Positions 11,768 to 24,363 of a stretch of DNA of 64,000 nucleotides are shown here, piece by piece. This stretch comes from Alopecurus myosuroides (lineage: Eukaryota; Streptophyta; Magnoliopsida; Poales; Poaceae): positions 8,410,047 to 8,474,046 of the forward strand of contig CM054062.1 of NCBI GenBank assembly GCA_028641055.1, written 5' to 3'. Position numbers and translations under genes: made by a program. Every line of letters begins with the position of its first letter. The first letter of the stretch is position 1. The notes under the pieces were generated by a model. That model was not told the origin of the DNA. It was given only the letters and a program-made list of their open reading frames with translations, and made no database searches.

Positions 11768-12236
11768 TACGAGTAAGGATACCCCGGTCCTAGGCCCAAG
11801 GTTAAAGCCCAAGAAGGGAAGCCTTTGGAGTATTCTGGAAGGCCCACTTGAAGCCCACCCACAATGCCTTGTGGGCTAAAATAGGAAACTTGTAACCGAC
11901 ATAGGGTTAGAGTTCGAGTCCTCCCCGGGTAGGGTTTGAGACCTAGCCATCTATATAAGGCCAGGAGAACCACCGGAAGAGGACCAAGCAATACTGCACC
12001 ACCAAAGCCTTGAGCTCGAGATCGTACTCTCGACTTGAGCAACCACCATTGTAATCGATCTATTCGATAATACAGATCGACAGAGGCAGGAGTAAGGGTT
12101 TTACCTCTACGAGGGCCCCGAACCTGGGTAAATCGTGCCCCCTGTCTAGACGATGATTGTCACCAGCGCTCATGGGTTCTCCTATTCGAAACCCTATGGG
12201 TTCACCCGAGGGATTTGTTGAGTCACAGATTCGACA
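11768..12236 (+). repeat. 5' LTR of Tat1 (5' border approximate)
   Basis: Ends ATTCGACA just before the primer site. CTATATAAGG at 11951-11960 is the probable TATA box. The downstream segment with GAGGGCCCCGAACCTGGG resembles, in inverse orientation, part of the solo LTR at 29622-30500 (near 29759-29785), so both belong to related Tat families. The start near GAGTAAGGATACCCC is inferred; no clean TG start is visible. Confidence 0.5.
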
Positions 12237-12238
12237 AT

Positions 12239-12257
12239 TGGCGCCGTCCGTGGGGAC
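12239..12257 (+). other. Primer-binding site of Tat1
   Basis: TGGCGCCGTCCGTGGGGAC, two bases after the LTR's terminal CA. TGGCGCC-type primer sites complementary to Arg/Asp-type tRNAs are usual in Tat elements. Confidence 0.75.
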
Positions 12258-14760
12258 AACGGGCGCTGGATCTCCGGCATCTTCGGCTTCATCATCCAAC
12301 TCACGTTGGAAACCTTCGACTTCGACTCCGACCAACCCTACTCGGATCGGATCTGTCGTGATCACCCCTCACTCGCCGGAATCACGCCCGGTATTCAGCA
12401 ATCTGGAGAAGAGCGTCACCTTGACGTTTGGAAGCTTGAAGTTCTACACCAACAAGGACGGAATCCTCCACTTCCCTGAAGAATCAGGATCTGAGTCAGG
12501 AGCCATAGACTCGCGACCTTACCTGGAGAAAAGTGGCGAGTCCCTCCGCTTCAACTCCAGCAACTACCATACCCTCTCGACAGAGGAACCCTCTCGAGTC
12601 CAGAAAGCTTTCCGAGCTACGCCTAGGACTCACGAGCCACGACTGGCTCAGGTCTGCATGGCAGGATCGGAACAACCCCTAGAAAGAGAAAACAGCGCGG
12701 AAGAACGCGCCGCAATCAGAGTCTCACGTGAAGCTTGGGATCGAGCAAAAGAGGCCATCCGAACGAGCAAGCCACCTGCGGCCACTGCCCCACACGAAGA
12801 CATGGTCGCCTACCACTATCACATAGTGAGAGCGGCCATTGTGATTAAAGAAGCTCGGATAGATCTAGATCGACGGAGAAGATTGGCGGATGAATCAAGT
12901 CAGCGCCGAGCTGTCCCTAACACCTTCCGTCGGAACCCGACCCGCAAGGAAGGGACACGCATCAAGAACGGCGACCATGGACGCCGAGTCTTTAGGCGCG
13001 ATCAGCAGATCACTCGGACCTTCCCTTATGCGAGTTGACGAGGAAGGAACGTTATTCCGCAAACTCCTGTTGCCGCGGTCTTAGCCGCAGCAACCTACAT
13101 GGAAATGAATGAGCCGGGGGAAAACGACCCTCGAGTGGAACAATTCAAGCAAGTTCGGAAGGGATTAGGCATGGCAGCTGCAAGGCTTGCCTCCTATGAT
13201 CGCGGGAAGGCTGCCAAACAGCTGGAGAAGGAGAAGGAAAAGGAGAAGGAGGCATCACGCAAGCATAGGAGCGCTTCACCCAGAAGAGACAAATCACCTC
13301 GCCGTGGTCGAGGAAAAGAAGCCCGGCGACGCGATGATAGTCGAAGCACCAGCGAAGGTAGCCCGAGAAATAAAAGCTCGCGACATCACAGCAGCGGCTC
13401 GCGAAAACGCAGCAAGGAGCCAAGGAAGGAAACTGATTGCGACCAACCAGGATACAACGCGCGGTCAGATATCGCGCAAAACAGGGTGGACAAGGCGAGA
13501 GCAGCAAGGAACCGCGCGCGCTCCTCGTCCGGTTCTTCGGACGACGAGACCTGCGGCGCGTTGTGCTTTATCCGCAGTATCCGCGAAGCGCCTCTACCCA
13601 GGAGATTCAAGCTCAGCACAGAAGTAACAAAACACGATGGTTCACTCGAACCTTCGTCGTGGCTAAACGATTACCTCACGGCAGTAAAATGCCAACGTGG
13701 GAACAAGAACACAGCTATGCAGTACCTCAACCTACACTTGGTTGGAGCGGCACGTAGCTGGCTGGAAGCAAGACCGAAATCCTGCTACGCATCATGGGAC
13801 GATCTGCACTTCGATTTTTGAAAAAACTTCCAGGCCACCTACAAGAGACCAGCAACCATCGAAGAACTGCGAGCCTGCAAACAGAAGAGCGGCGAGTCCA
13901 CTCGCGAGTACATCCAGCGATGGACCATGCTCAGGAACACTGCAGGAAACATCTCAGAGGAAGTAGCGGTTGACGCCTTCGCAAAAGGCGCCCGACGAAC
14001 TGCCTTCAGAGAAGAACTGGGATGAGCCGCACCCAAGACTATTGGGGAGCTGATGATCATAGCCGACAGATGGGCTAATGGAGAAGACTCAGTGCGCAAC
14101 GAGAGGACATCGTCGCCCGCACCCGAGGACGACCGCCATGGTCGAAAGAAAAGAAGGAAATACTACGATCACGACGATCGGGAAGAGATGGTAGCGTCAG
14201 AATTCACGTGAAACCACGATAGTGGGCGCCGTGGAAGTCGCGAATGGAAACCAAAGGCTAAAGACAAAACTCCCGAGGAGGACCTTGACGCATACTGCTC
14301 GCTACATCTATTTACAGATAAGCGCACGGGCAAAACTAAGGCAACACACCTCCTCAAGGATTGCCGGAAATTCATCGACATCCATGAGGCCTTCTCGAAG
14401 AAAAGTAGATCAGCGGCTAGTAAAAGTTACCCGCCACTTCCAGGAGGAGGACACCAAGGATTCGAGCTGCCACAACCCCTACCTCCACCAGGAAATCCGA
14501 ACATGGCGCTAGCCGCACTACCTGCGCCACCCGTACCAAACGCCCGAGCTAACGCGTTCCCGAACCCGGCTGGACAGTTAGGGATGATACAAAAAGTCTG
14601 CCCATCCCGCAGAGCTCAGAAGACAAATACACGGCAGTTATGCATGGCTGTGCAAACGCTGCCAACAAGACCCGAGTACCTAAAGAAGGCGGACCAATCG
14701 ATCACCTTCTCCATGGCAGACCACCCCTGCGAGTCTATCGACCAGGACACACCGCACTAG
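12258..14760 (+). pseudogene. Tat1 gag, many in-frame stops
   Basis: One reading frame can be followed from the primer site to 14760 through in-frame TGA codons (13036, 13819, near 14023, near 14209) and a final TAG. An N-terminal low-complexity part is followed by a Lys/Arg/Ser-rich block (residues like SPRRDKSPRRGRGKE at about 13280). The gag core follows: REAPLPRRFKLS, DGSLEPSSWLNDYLTAVK, MQYLNLHLVGAARSWLEA, then YKRPATIEELRACKQKSGES and REYIQRWTMLRNTA (retrotransposon gag fold). The C-terminal part includes HLLKDCRKFIDIHEAFSKK, as in Tat gags. Most stops are TGA where CGA is plausible, fitting C-to-T decay of methylated CpG. No frameshift is needed, which is unusual for so decayed an element. 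Confidence 0.75.
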
Positions 14761-15377
14761 TAATCCAAGCGCAGATTGGTAATTACGAGCTGGCTCGCGT
14801 ATTTATGGACGGAGGCAGCGGCATCAACATCATCTACGTGGATACGCTCCGTCGGATGACCAGGAACCTGGAGGGGCTTGCAGAATAAGAAACATCCTTC
14901 CACGGGATAGTTCCAGGAAAGGCGATCCGTCCACTCGGAACAATCTATCTAGAGGTGGTGTTGGGCAATCGACGCAATTACAGAAGAGAATTCCTCGACT
15001 TTGAAGTAGTCGACTGGCCCTCACAGTACCACGCCATTCTTGGTCGAACAGCGTTCGCAAGATTCATGGCAGTACCACATTATGCATACCTGAAGCTCAA
15101 GCTACCCGGGGAATATGGTGTAGTCACCATCGACGGAGATTTCCAGAGGTCCAACAAGTGCGACATCGAGTTCAACGAGATCGCAAAATCTTTCGGGATG
15201 CAAGAAGAACTACAGGAGATAGCAAAGACCTCGGACCACTCCGTGATGCCCCTGACAAAGAAAAACACACCAGGGTTAGAATTCAGTGCCAACAGCGACA
15301 CTCGAAAACATCAAGTGCACCCGACAGATTCTGCGAAAACGGCGATGGTCTCAACTACCCTCTCGCCAGCATAGGAA
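14761..15377 (+). pseudogene. Tat1 aspartic protease region
   Basis: Encodes ALVIQAQIGNYELARVFMDG and the catalytic context FMDGGSGINIIY; Tat proteases use DGGS instead of the more common DTGA. It continues through LGNRRNYRREFLDFEVVDW and YHAILGRTAFARFMAVPHYA, the protease flap and C-terminal strands, to a linker before RT. In-frame stops include TAA at 14886-14888 and TAG at 15372-15374. It lies between gag and RT of the same element. Confidence 0.7.
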
Positions 15378-15970
15378 AGCGTGCTCGTCGAACTCCTCAG
15401 TGAGTACTGGGAAATTTTTGCCTGACAACCCTTAGATATGCCAGGAATACCCAGGGAGTTCGCCGAGCACTCACTCGAAGTATACAAAGACACAAAGCCC
15501 ATCAAGCAGACCACTCAACGGTTCTCAGAACCCAAGCAGAAAGCGCTTGGAGAAGAAGTAAACAGATTGCTAGCAGCAAAATTCATCAGGGAGATCAAAA
15601 TATCCACTTGGTTAGCAAACCCAGTGCTAGTCCCAAAGAAGAACACCAACATCCTTCGAGTGTGCATTGACTACACGTTGCTGAATAAGCATTGTCCCCA
15701 GGATAACTTTCCCCTCCCACGAATCGACCAGATCGTGGACTCCACCGCAGGCTGCCAACGCCTCTCGTTTCTAGACGCCTACTCGGGATACAATGAGATC
15801 CAGATGAAGAAGGAAGACGAGGAGAAGACATCATTCATCACACCTCACGGTGTATACTGCTACACGACAATGCCCTTCGGGCTCAAGAACGCAGGCGCAA
15901 CATATCAGCGCTACATGCAAAAATGCCTCGCCAAGCTCATTGGCAAGAACGTACAAGTATACGTTGACGA
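15378..15970 (+). pseudogene. Tat1 reverse transcriptase, N-terminal half
   Basis: Ty3/gypsy RT motifs in order: NPVLVPKKNTNILRVCIDYT, CPQDNFPLPRIDQIVDSTAG, LSFLDAYSGYNEIQMKKED, TTMPFGLKNAGATYQRYMQK, IGKNVQVYVDD. The frame is broken exactly in the second Asp codon of YVDD by the copia insertion; the sequence resumes at 24364-24368 with the duplicated GACGA and reads on as DIVIKT. A TGA near 15424 lies upstream. The catalytic residues are otherwise conserved. Confidence 0.85.
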
Positions 15971-17623
15971 TGAAGGGGTCGTTGCATAGAAAACAAAAAT
16001 TTTCCTACGCGAGAGACACCCGAAAGGCCAAGATCTAATCTAGGAGACGAAGTGCAACGGGCAACAAAAGGGTTAAGGAGAACACATACCCTCGAAGACT
16101 CAAAGTGGTACGAGATCAAATCTCGTTGTTGGAGTAGTCGTACTCACACCGATCCGATAGCGAGAAGATGGGCACCGCAATCCGGCGGTGCATCCGTGAT
16201 CGGTCACACGTACGGTTGATGATGACCTCCGTTCCCTCGATCCAGCGGGGCGCGGAAGTAGAGGATCCCTCAGAACTCCAGCAGCACGACGGCGTGGTGG
16301 TGAAGAAGAATCCCACGGTCAGGGCTTCTCCAAGCCGGAGACCATGAAATGGAGCAGCGGGTGGAGGGAAAGGGAAGTGGCCAAGTGTGTGAAGGAGGGA
16401 GAGCTCTCACCCTCCTTTTATAGGAGAGGGGGGAGGCAGCCCAAGGGGGGTGCGGCCAGCCCATGGGTGTGCCCCCACCTCTTCCCTCATCATGTGAGTG
16501 GACACTCCACTCACACCCACTCATTTCCCCATTATTTCCCACTTGGAAAATCCAAAGGTTTTCTTTTAATAAATAAATAAAACCTTTTTATTTATTTATT
16601 TCAGCATTTGTTAATTCTATTAAAAAACTTTTGCATATAGCACCTCGAATCATTTGTTAATTCTATTAACAACCATTCGACGAAAAACCCCTTGAACTAT
16701 TTCAATTTTCCCCGAAACAATTTCGGTGCTGCCCAAAATATTCTTCGATATTCCGTATCCTCTCAAACGCGTCATCGAACCTTAAGTGTGTCACCCTACG
16801 GTTCGCGAATAAGATAGACATGATCGAGACTCCTCTCCGATCAATAATCAACAGCGGGATCTGGAGATCCGTGATGACTCCTATATATTCAACGATGACT
16901 CTCGTGATCGTGTGAACCAACAACGCCGTGAACTATTCCCTTTGTCTCGCGATATTTTACTTGTCCGAGATTCGATCATTGGTATCAACCATACCTTGTT
17001 CAATCTTGTTACCGATAAGTACTCTTTTCTCGTTCCCGTGATATAACATCCTTTGTGATCATATCACGTGCTTGCAAGCGGTTTCGATGTGATATCACCG
17101 AGAGGGCCCAGAGTATATCTCTCCGTCATTTGGATGGACAAATCCCACTCTTGATCCATGATCCTCAACTAATACTTTCCGAATAATTAACGACACCTTT
17201 ATAGTCACCCTGTTACGGTGTAACGTTTGATGCCATCAAAGCACTCTTCCGGTATCAGCGATTGACATGATCTCATGGTCTAAGGAATAAGTTACTTCGT
17301 ATGTTTGATATAACAATGTAAACTAAATGACTTGATCGCATTGCTATATTCTCTTTGGGTATATGTTCATCACATCATTCTTCTAATGACATGACCCTGT
17401 TATTAATAACATCCAATGTTCATGATCAGGAAACCTTGATCATCTATTAATCAACGAGCTAGTTAAAAGAGAGGCTTTACTAGGAACCATTGTTTGTTTA
17501 TTAAGCACACATGTATCAACGTTTCCGGTTAATACAATTCTAGCATGAGAAATAAACATTCATCATAAACTAGGAATAAGATAATAACCATTTTATTATT
17601 GCCTCTCGGGCATATTCCCTTCA
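15971..17623 (-). repeat. 3' LTR of the copia element
   Basis: 1653 bp, left copy in the window. Next to it on the internal side AAGTGGGAGACTG (minus strand, complementary to 17624-17634) is the polypurine tract typical of the Angela/BARE group. The short ORFs inside recur in the other LTR and are not genes. Confidence 0.9.
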
Positions 17624-20600
17624 GTCTCCCACTTGAACTAGAGTCAATAATCTAGTCTGTAAGCACTTTAACACATATGGCGTACCAGTGTTATTACCAT
17701 GCTTCGCATGCGGTAAACATCATCAAAAAGATCTGAACTGTTCAGGTCCTATTGTATTTGCATGTTCTTTGCGTCTACACGCATCACTCATTCTCTAATG
17801 AGATGGCTTTGTATATATATGGTCAATTGGTGAAAACTTAATTCCTCAGCTTAAACTGATGTCACTAACATTGTGAAAATGTAGCTTCATAGTGTTAGCA
17901 TTCTTGGAAACTCACCAAGTTCCGGTGATACCTTAATTCCTCAGCTTAAACTGATGTTACTAACATTGTGAAAATGTAGCTTCATAGTTTCAGCATTCTT
18001 GGAAATTCACCAAGTTCAGTAAAGAACTCCTTGACAAAAAATACTCTTATAATCAGTTGTTAACACAACGATATCCTTTAGCCTTTGTTATAGTATCTGT
18101 CACAATATTTTAATTTTGAAACTCTTTCAAATCCAGCATGGAACTTTCTTCCATCCTATTGTGCTACCCTTCATCACATATTTTAATTGAGATAAAATTG
18201 CTTGAATAAATGACAAGACTATTAGTGTAACATATTACAACTAATATTTTGTCATTACTATATAGGAAAACATATCCTTAGCATTTCTAAAATGACACAA
18301 GGATCTCTCCCACTGTTGTCTAATCATCATATGAATTATCCTACTATAACATTTTATAGTATAGGACTCATCTGGTTGTGTACATAGCATGGAAACATGA
18401 CTTAGAAATCTCAATTTCAATGATGCTCATCATGTGTCAAAACACATGAATCTTGCTCAATTATTTTCCATGTGACAAGAACTCCTTCTTGTTATTTTCA
18501 TATTTACTTACTTCAATATTTCATCTATGTAATTTGTCTTCAATCATATCAGGTGCATCAATCCATCTTTTATAGATATCGATGCCCAATATCTTCTAAG
18601 CCTTTCATCAATATGAAATCGAAAATATTAACCGTGTTAATTTAAAATACATATTTTCCAATCAACCATATGTCATCTACATAAAGTATTGGAAATATGT
18701 CATAGCGCTCCCACTTAATTTCTTGTAACTCTACAAGCATATTTATCATTCATGATGGAACTAAACTCTTTTGATAACTTCATTAAGCTAAAGATTTCAA
18801 CTTCGCTATGCTCACTTCAACCATTGAAGTGTGCATGCCTTTATAGCAACCTTTTGAATTTTACAAAACTCTCAGACTGTGTCAAGTACACATCCTTGAT
18901 CAAGCTTACTCGAGAGGAGAGTTGGTTTTGTTATTCAACTGCCATATCATAATATGTAACTTTTTGCTAGAACTATCCGCAAAGACTAAAGCATCACTAC
19001 GGAAGATCGAAATCTTGTAGTAGTCAACTCTTTGAAGTTCGTCGAAAACAACTTTTCGATAAGTATCCATGTCTTTGTCGCTATATAGACCCTTTTGCTA
19101 TCGTTAGGCATCATGCCTATTGAAAGGACTACCAAGTCACATACTTGATATTCATACAAGGATATTATGGCGGATATAATGACTCATAGTCAATTTTACG
19201 AAGTCAGGGCCCATCATTTGTTTCCTTTATAAGGTCCAGGTCCTTTTGTTGTCAAAACAACACTTTACACTTAAACCACAAGTTGTTCTAAGTACAAAGT
19301 TTTTGGACTTTTCTGGTACAGTTCGCAAACTCATTTGAAGTATCTACAACATTTGTAGTGTCTTCTACTTAGTCAAAATAGTAAACCCCGGAACAACTTC
19401 CAGTGCTGCGCTACTCTTGACATGATAACGAAGATTCTCTAATCTCGTTGAGTTTGTACTGTGCTCCCACTCACTTGTTTCGCAAGAACTACTTTCTCGA
19501 GAAATCAACCCTTTCTGACAAACAACATTTGTCTTTTGGTTCGGTGATAGGAGAAATACCCAATGTTTTATTTGGGATAACCTTATAAACATATATTTAT
19601 CCTATTTTCGTTGTAAACATTTTACACATGCTATGCATACACAAACTTAAGAAAAATGACAATTCGGGTCATTACCCAAACCGTATCTTATATGTTGTCA
19701 ATTTCAACGGATCATGATGGTGCTCTTTTCAGTGTAAAAGCGGCTGTCCTTAATGTATAAACTACAAAATTATAATGGCAATTTTATTAATCTTACCATG
19801 TCAAACAAGGTTTGGTTTTGTCTTTTGAATACTCCAATCTAATGTGGGGTATTCGAGAAGTATAAGTTGTAGAACAATTCTGCAACTTCTCAGATGTTTT
19901 GCTAAACTTGTAACTCAAACTTTATACTTTATGATCCAATCATAAATACTTGATTATCTTGTTACATTGATTTTAACTTCATATTAACAACCTTTTGAAC
20001 CAATTCAAAATTTCAAACTCCTATCCCTTTAAATAAATATACTCACATATCTACTCAAGTCATCGACATAATTTTATGAAGGAAAAATTAATCGACCATA
20101 CATGACTACACATAATGGACTATATACATCAATATGTATAATCTCCACTAAATTAGTCGTCCATTCTACTTTGGCCTAAGAACGGAATTCTAGTCATCTT
20201 TTGGAAGAGGTCTCACAAGCGTCAATAAAATGACTCCGGAAGTCCATCAATATGGAGTTCCTTCATGTTTTCCTTTCCGATATGAACTATAATGGTGGTG
20301 TCACAATTTAAGTGAAAATCTTTTACGTCTTGCAACGTTTAGCATTCAGTCTTATAGATGTTTACTTTACCAACATGATTTATATTAACATATCCATCAA
20401 TTATGGAATATGGTCATCGTTTGAACAATCTCATTTGTTCTCACAAAAGACTAGAACAAAATAAAAACTTATTAAGTTCTTAAAATAAATCTTGAATGTT
20501 TGGTTCGATACTACAATGAACACAATAACACTTTATTTATGTTCTTGTCATAATCGATTCCACATCTATTACTAGTTCCTTTTAGGCCCTTGTATTTCTT

Positions 20601-22695
20601 GCATTGCGTTGCTTTGTATGACAACTCATACCAACCAATGTGGTATCAAAATACCCAAAAATACTTTGTTAACTAGTAATACATCTATAACTGTATATCA
20701 AGCATATACTCCTGAGTTGGACTTTTCCAGTTATCTTCTTTTCTGCCATATATCTATTTGTAATTCTATTTTCAATATTCCCTTTCCTTTACAGAAGAAT
20801 CATTCAACATCAAACAATGCTAGTCGTACTAGCTCATTTTCTTTGGCGTGTTAGTCATATACTATCACCCATTGAGTCACACTTTGAGTTTGATTGTTCT
20901 ACTAATATCACCATATTAATAGCATTCTTCTACATTCCACTCTTAGCAATTTCCAAGTAAGGTAAACTACTTTACCCATACTTCTAATCCATCCCATCAT
21001 AACAATTTTATGATTAAGCTACTATAGCTCAAAGGAGGGGATTAAGAGGATAATTTTTAGCGCCCAACTTCTTGGAATATTCAAACGCCTAGCGTCTTCA
21101 ATCATTGCATATATTCAGATAATATAAGCAAACATTGTCACGCTAAATTTGCATATATTCAGATAATATAAGCAAACATTGTCACGGTAAATTATACTCA
21201 GTCATGTTGCCACAAATAAGTTTCTAGATATCAATATATCTTTCACTTGACTGTTTCTGAAAACAACTCTTTTCAGTTCCTAAATCACCTTGATCAACAA
21301 AACATTCTTTTGAAGATAAAGTAATAAGGAAGCAATCATGACTCTGGATTCTAAGTAGGAATTGGTTGCTCTCTAGATCAATCAATCATTAATCACATGG
21401 AGTTAGGTAGGAAATACCGAATATCTACAATAGGATTCAATTTTAAATTTCACTAATACGGTACCAATCTTAAATGGTATTTACCAGATCATAACAGTTA
21501 TATCTCAATTAACAATCTAAGTGTAAGGTAGTTATGTGGATGCCAATGAATACTACAATTTGTGCAAATTCACTTTGATTTGTTGTTCATGATAAATAAG
21601 TTCAAGTTAATTCAAAAATTAAACCATGAACTCCCACTCAAAAACAACATCCCTCTTAGTCGTTTTTAGTGATTACACGAACCAAATTCACTACACCAAA
21701 ACCGATCATCACGTGAGACGATGTAGTTTCAAAGGGGAACATCGACATGTTCATCATATCATGCATATGACTCATGCTTTACCTTTCGGTTACGTGTTCC
21801 GATGCCATGTCTGTACATGCTAGGCTCGCCAAGTAGAACCGTAGTATTGCGTGTGTTTCAAGGCCATGTCTGTATATGCTAGGCTTGAAAACACCCGTTG
21901 TATGCGAACGTTGAGTCTGTCACACCCGATCATCACGTGGTGTCTCGAAACGACGAACTTTCTTAACGGTGCATACTTAAGGAAGAACACATTATTATCT
22001 TGATATTAAGTGAGAGGGATCATCTTATAATGCTACCGTCGCTATCTAAGCAAAACAAGATGCATGAAAGGATTAACATCACAAACATCACATGTAAGGA
22101 TAACGTGATATGATATGATCCTCCTTGCACTTGATCTCCATCATGTGCATCATGGTATGATCTCCATCATTCCACCGGCGTGGTACCAAGTACCATGGCA
22201 CCCCAATCTTGATTGTCCATCAATAAGAAGACAATCATATGGATACCTTCCGGTATATCAATAATTTACAAAATAGATCATCTCATAATCAAATTTGTAA
22301 TATTGACCATATCACATCACATGCCCAACAAAAACTAGTTAGACGCCTCTAATTTATTTTTGCATATTTTACGTGGCTTAGGGCTTTCGATGATAGAACC
22401 GTTCATACCTACGAACATCAACCACAACGTTGATAAACACATTTTTAACAACCCTTCGTAGATTAGATCTTAACTATAGTAGGAGAAACAGACACCCGCA
22501 AGCCACTTATGCAATACAAGCTGCATGTCAGTTGTGGAACAAGTCTCATGTACGTGGACATGTAAGGTTAGTCCGGGCCGCTTCATCCCACTATGCCACT
22601 AAGATCATTAAATAATCAAGGAGGTAATAACATGATCATCAACGCCCACATACACCTATGTGTTCTACCCGTACAAAACATCTACGCATAGATCC
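17624..22695 (-). pseudogene. Decayed copia polyprotein and AT-rich interior
   Basis: No ORF longer than about 80 codons. On the minus strand near 18690-18650 the RT active site reads FPILYVDDIWLIG, followed by LGIDIYK (18590-18560) and a badly shifted KKEF..HGK.LSK segment near 18480-18440 that follows the copia RT/RNase H order. Between 17620 and 17740 the terminal sequence matches the usual 3' end of Angela-like elements. The gag side (20000-22690) is unrecognisable. Tandem duplications occur at 17839/17932 (about 93 bp) and 21107/21151 (44 bp). The order of the remains agrees with an element reading right to left. Confidence 0.65.
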
Positions 22696-22708
22696 GGCTC
22701 TGATACCA
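22696..22708 (-). other. Primer-binding site of the copia element
   Basis: On the minus strand TGGTATCAGAGCC, one base from the 5' LTR end (LTR starts at 22710 on the plus strand); tRNA-iMet type. Confidence 0.9.
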
Positions 22709-22709
22709 C

Positions 22710-24363
22710 TGAAGGGGTCGTTGCATAGAAAACAAAAATTTTCCTACGCGAAAGACACCCGAAAGGCCAAGATATAATCTAGGAGACGAAGTGCAACGGG
22801 CAACAAAAGGGTTAAGGAGAACACATACCCTCGAAGACTCAAAGTGGTACGAGATCAAATCTCGTTGTTGGCGTAGTCGTACTCACACCAATCCGATAGC
22901 GAGAAGATGGGCACCGCAATCCGGCGGTGCATCCGTGATCGGTCACACGTACGGTTGATGACGACCTCCGTTCCCTCGATCCAGCGGGGCGCGGAAGTAG
23001 AGGATCCCTCGGAACTCCAGCAGCACGACGGCTTGGTGGTGAAGAAGAATCCCACGTTCAGGGCTTCGCCAAGCTGGAGACCATGAAATGGAGCAGCGGG
23101 TGGAGGGAAAGGGAAGTGGCCAAGTGTGTGAAGGAGGGAGAGCTCTCACCCTCCTTTTATAGGAGAGGGGGGAGGCAGCTCAAGGGGGGTGCGGCCAGCC
23201 CATGGGTGTGCCCCCCACCTCTTCCCTCATCATGTGAGTGGACACTCCACTCACACCCACTCATTTCCCCATTATTTCCCACTTGGAAAATCCAAAGGTT
23301 TTCTTTTAATAAATAAATAAAACCTTTTTATTTCTTTATTTCAGCATTTGTTAATTCTATTAACAAACTTTTGCATATAGCACCTCGAATCATTTGTTAA
23401 TTCTATTAACAACCATTCGACGAAAAACCCCTTGAACTATTTCAATTTTCCCCGAAACAATTTCGGTGCTGCCCAAAATATTCTTCGATATTCCGTATCC
23501 TCTCAAACGCGTCATCGAACCTTAAGTGTGTCACCCTACGGTTCGCGAATAAGATAGACATGATCGAGACTCCTCTCCGATCAATAATCAACAGCGGGAT
23601 CTGGAGATCCGTGATGACTCCTATATATTCAACGATGACTCTCGTGATCGTGTGAACCAACAACGCCGTGAACTATTCCCTTTGTCTCGCGATATTTTAC
23701 TTGTCCGAGATTCGATCATTGGTATCAACCATACCTTGTTCAATCTTGTTACCGATAAGTACTCTTTTCTCGTTCCCGTGATATAACATCCTTTGTGATC
23801 ATATCACGTGCTTGCAAGCGGTTTCGATGTGATATCACCGAGAGGGCCCAGAGTATATCTCTCCGTCATTTGGATGGACAAATCCCACTCTTGATCCATG
23901 ATCCTCAACTAATACTTTCCGAATACTTAACGACACCTTTATAGTCACCCTGTTACGGTGTGACGTTTGATGCCATCAAAGCACTCTTCCGGTATCAGCG
24001 ATTGACATGATCTCATGGTCTAAGGAATAAGTTACTTCGTATGTTTGATATAACAATGTAAACTAAATGACTTGATCGCATTGCTATATTCTCTTTGGGT
24101 ATATGTTCATCACATCATTCTTCTAATGACATGACCCTGTTATTAATAACATCCAATGTTCACTATCAGGAAACCTTGATCATCTATTAATCAACGAGCT
24201 AGTTAAAAGAGAGGCTTTACTAGGAACCATTGTTTGTTTATTAAGCACACATGTATCAACGTTTCCGGTTAATACAATTTTAGCATGAGAAATAAACATT
24301 CATCATAAACAAGGAATAAGATAATAACCATTTTATTATTGCCTCTCGGGCATATTCCCTTCA
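22710..24363 (-). repeat. 5' LTR of the copia element
   Basis: 1654 bp, nearly identical to 15971-17623; differences are scattered single bases (for example near 22873, 22890 and 22961). It carries the promoter of the element, reading to the left. Confidence 0.9.

Larger units (their letters stand above)
15971..24363 (-). mobile_element. Angela/BARE-type Ty1/copia element, 8.4 kb, minus strand
   Basis: Complete by structure: two LTRs of 1653 and 1654 bp, target duplication GACGA (15966-15970 and 24364-24368), tRNA-iMet primer site and polypurine tract. On the minus strand the LTR starts TGAAGGGAATATGCCCGAG and ends ACGACCCCTTCA, close to the Angela/BARE/WIS LTR pattern. The 5.1 kb interior has no long ORF, but degenerate copia RT can be read. 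The LTRs differ by roughly 1% by eye, while the coding part is ruined. So this copy was probably mobilised in trans after its pol had decayed, or it belongs to a non-autonomous subfamily. Confidence 0.9.

Noticed and set aside
10743..12236. One 1.5 kb 5' LTR for Tat1 starting at 10743
   Set aside because: 10743-11286 has its own LTR ends and a polypurine tract in minus orientation at 11287, so it is a separate LTR; Tat1's LTR must start later.
16270..16923. ORFs in the copia LTR (also 22855-23663)
   Set aside because: Present in both LTRs with no domain; LTR sequence only.
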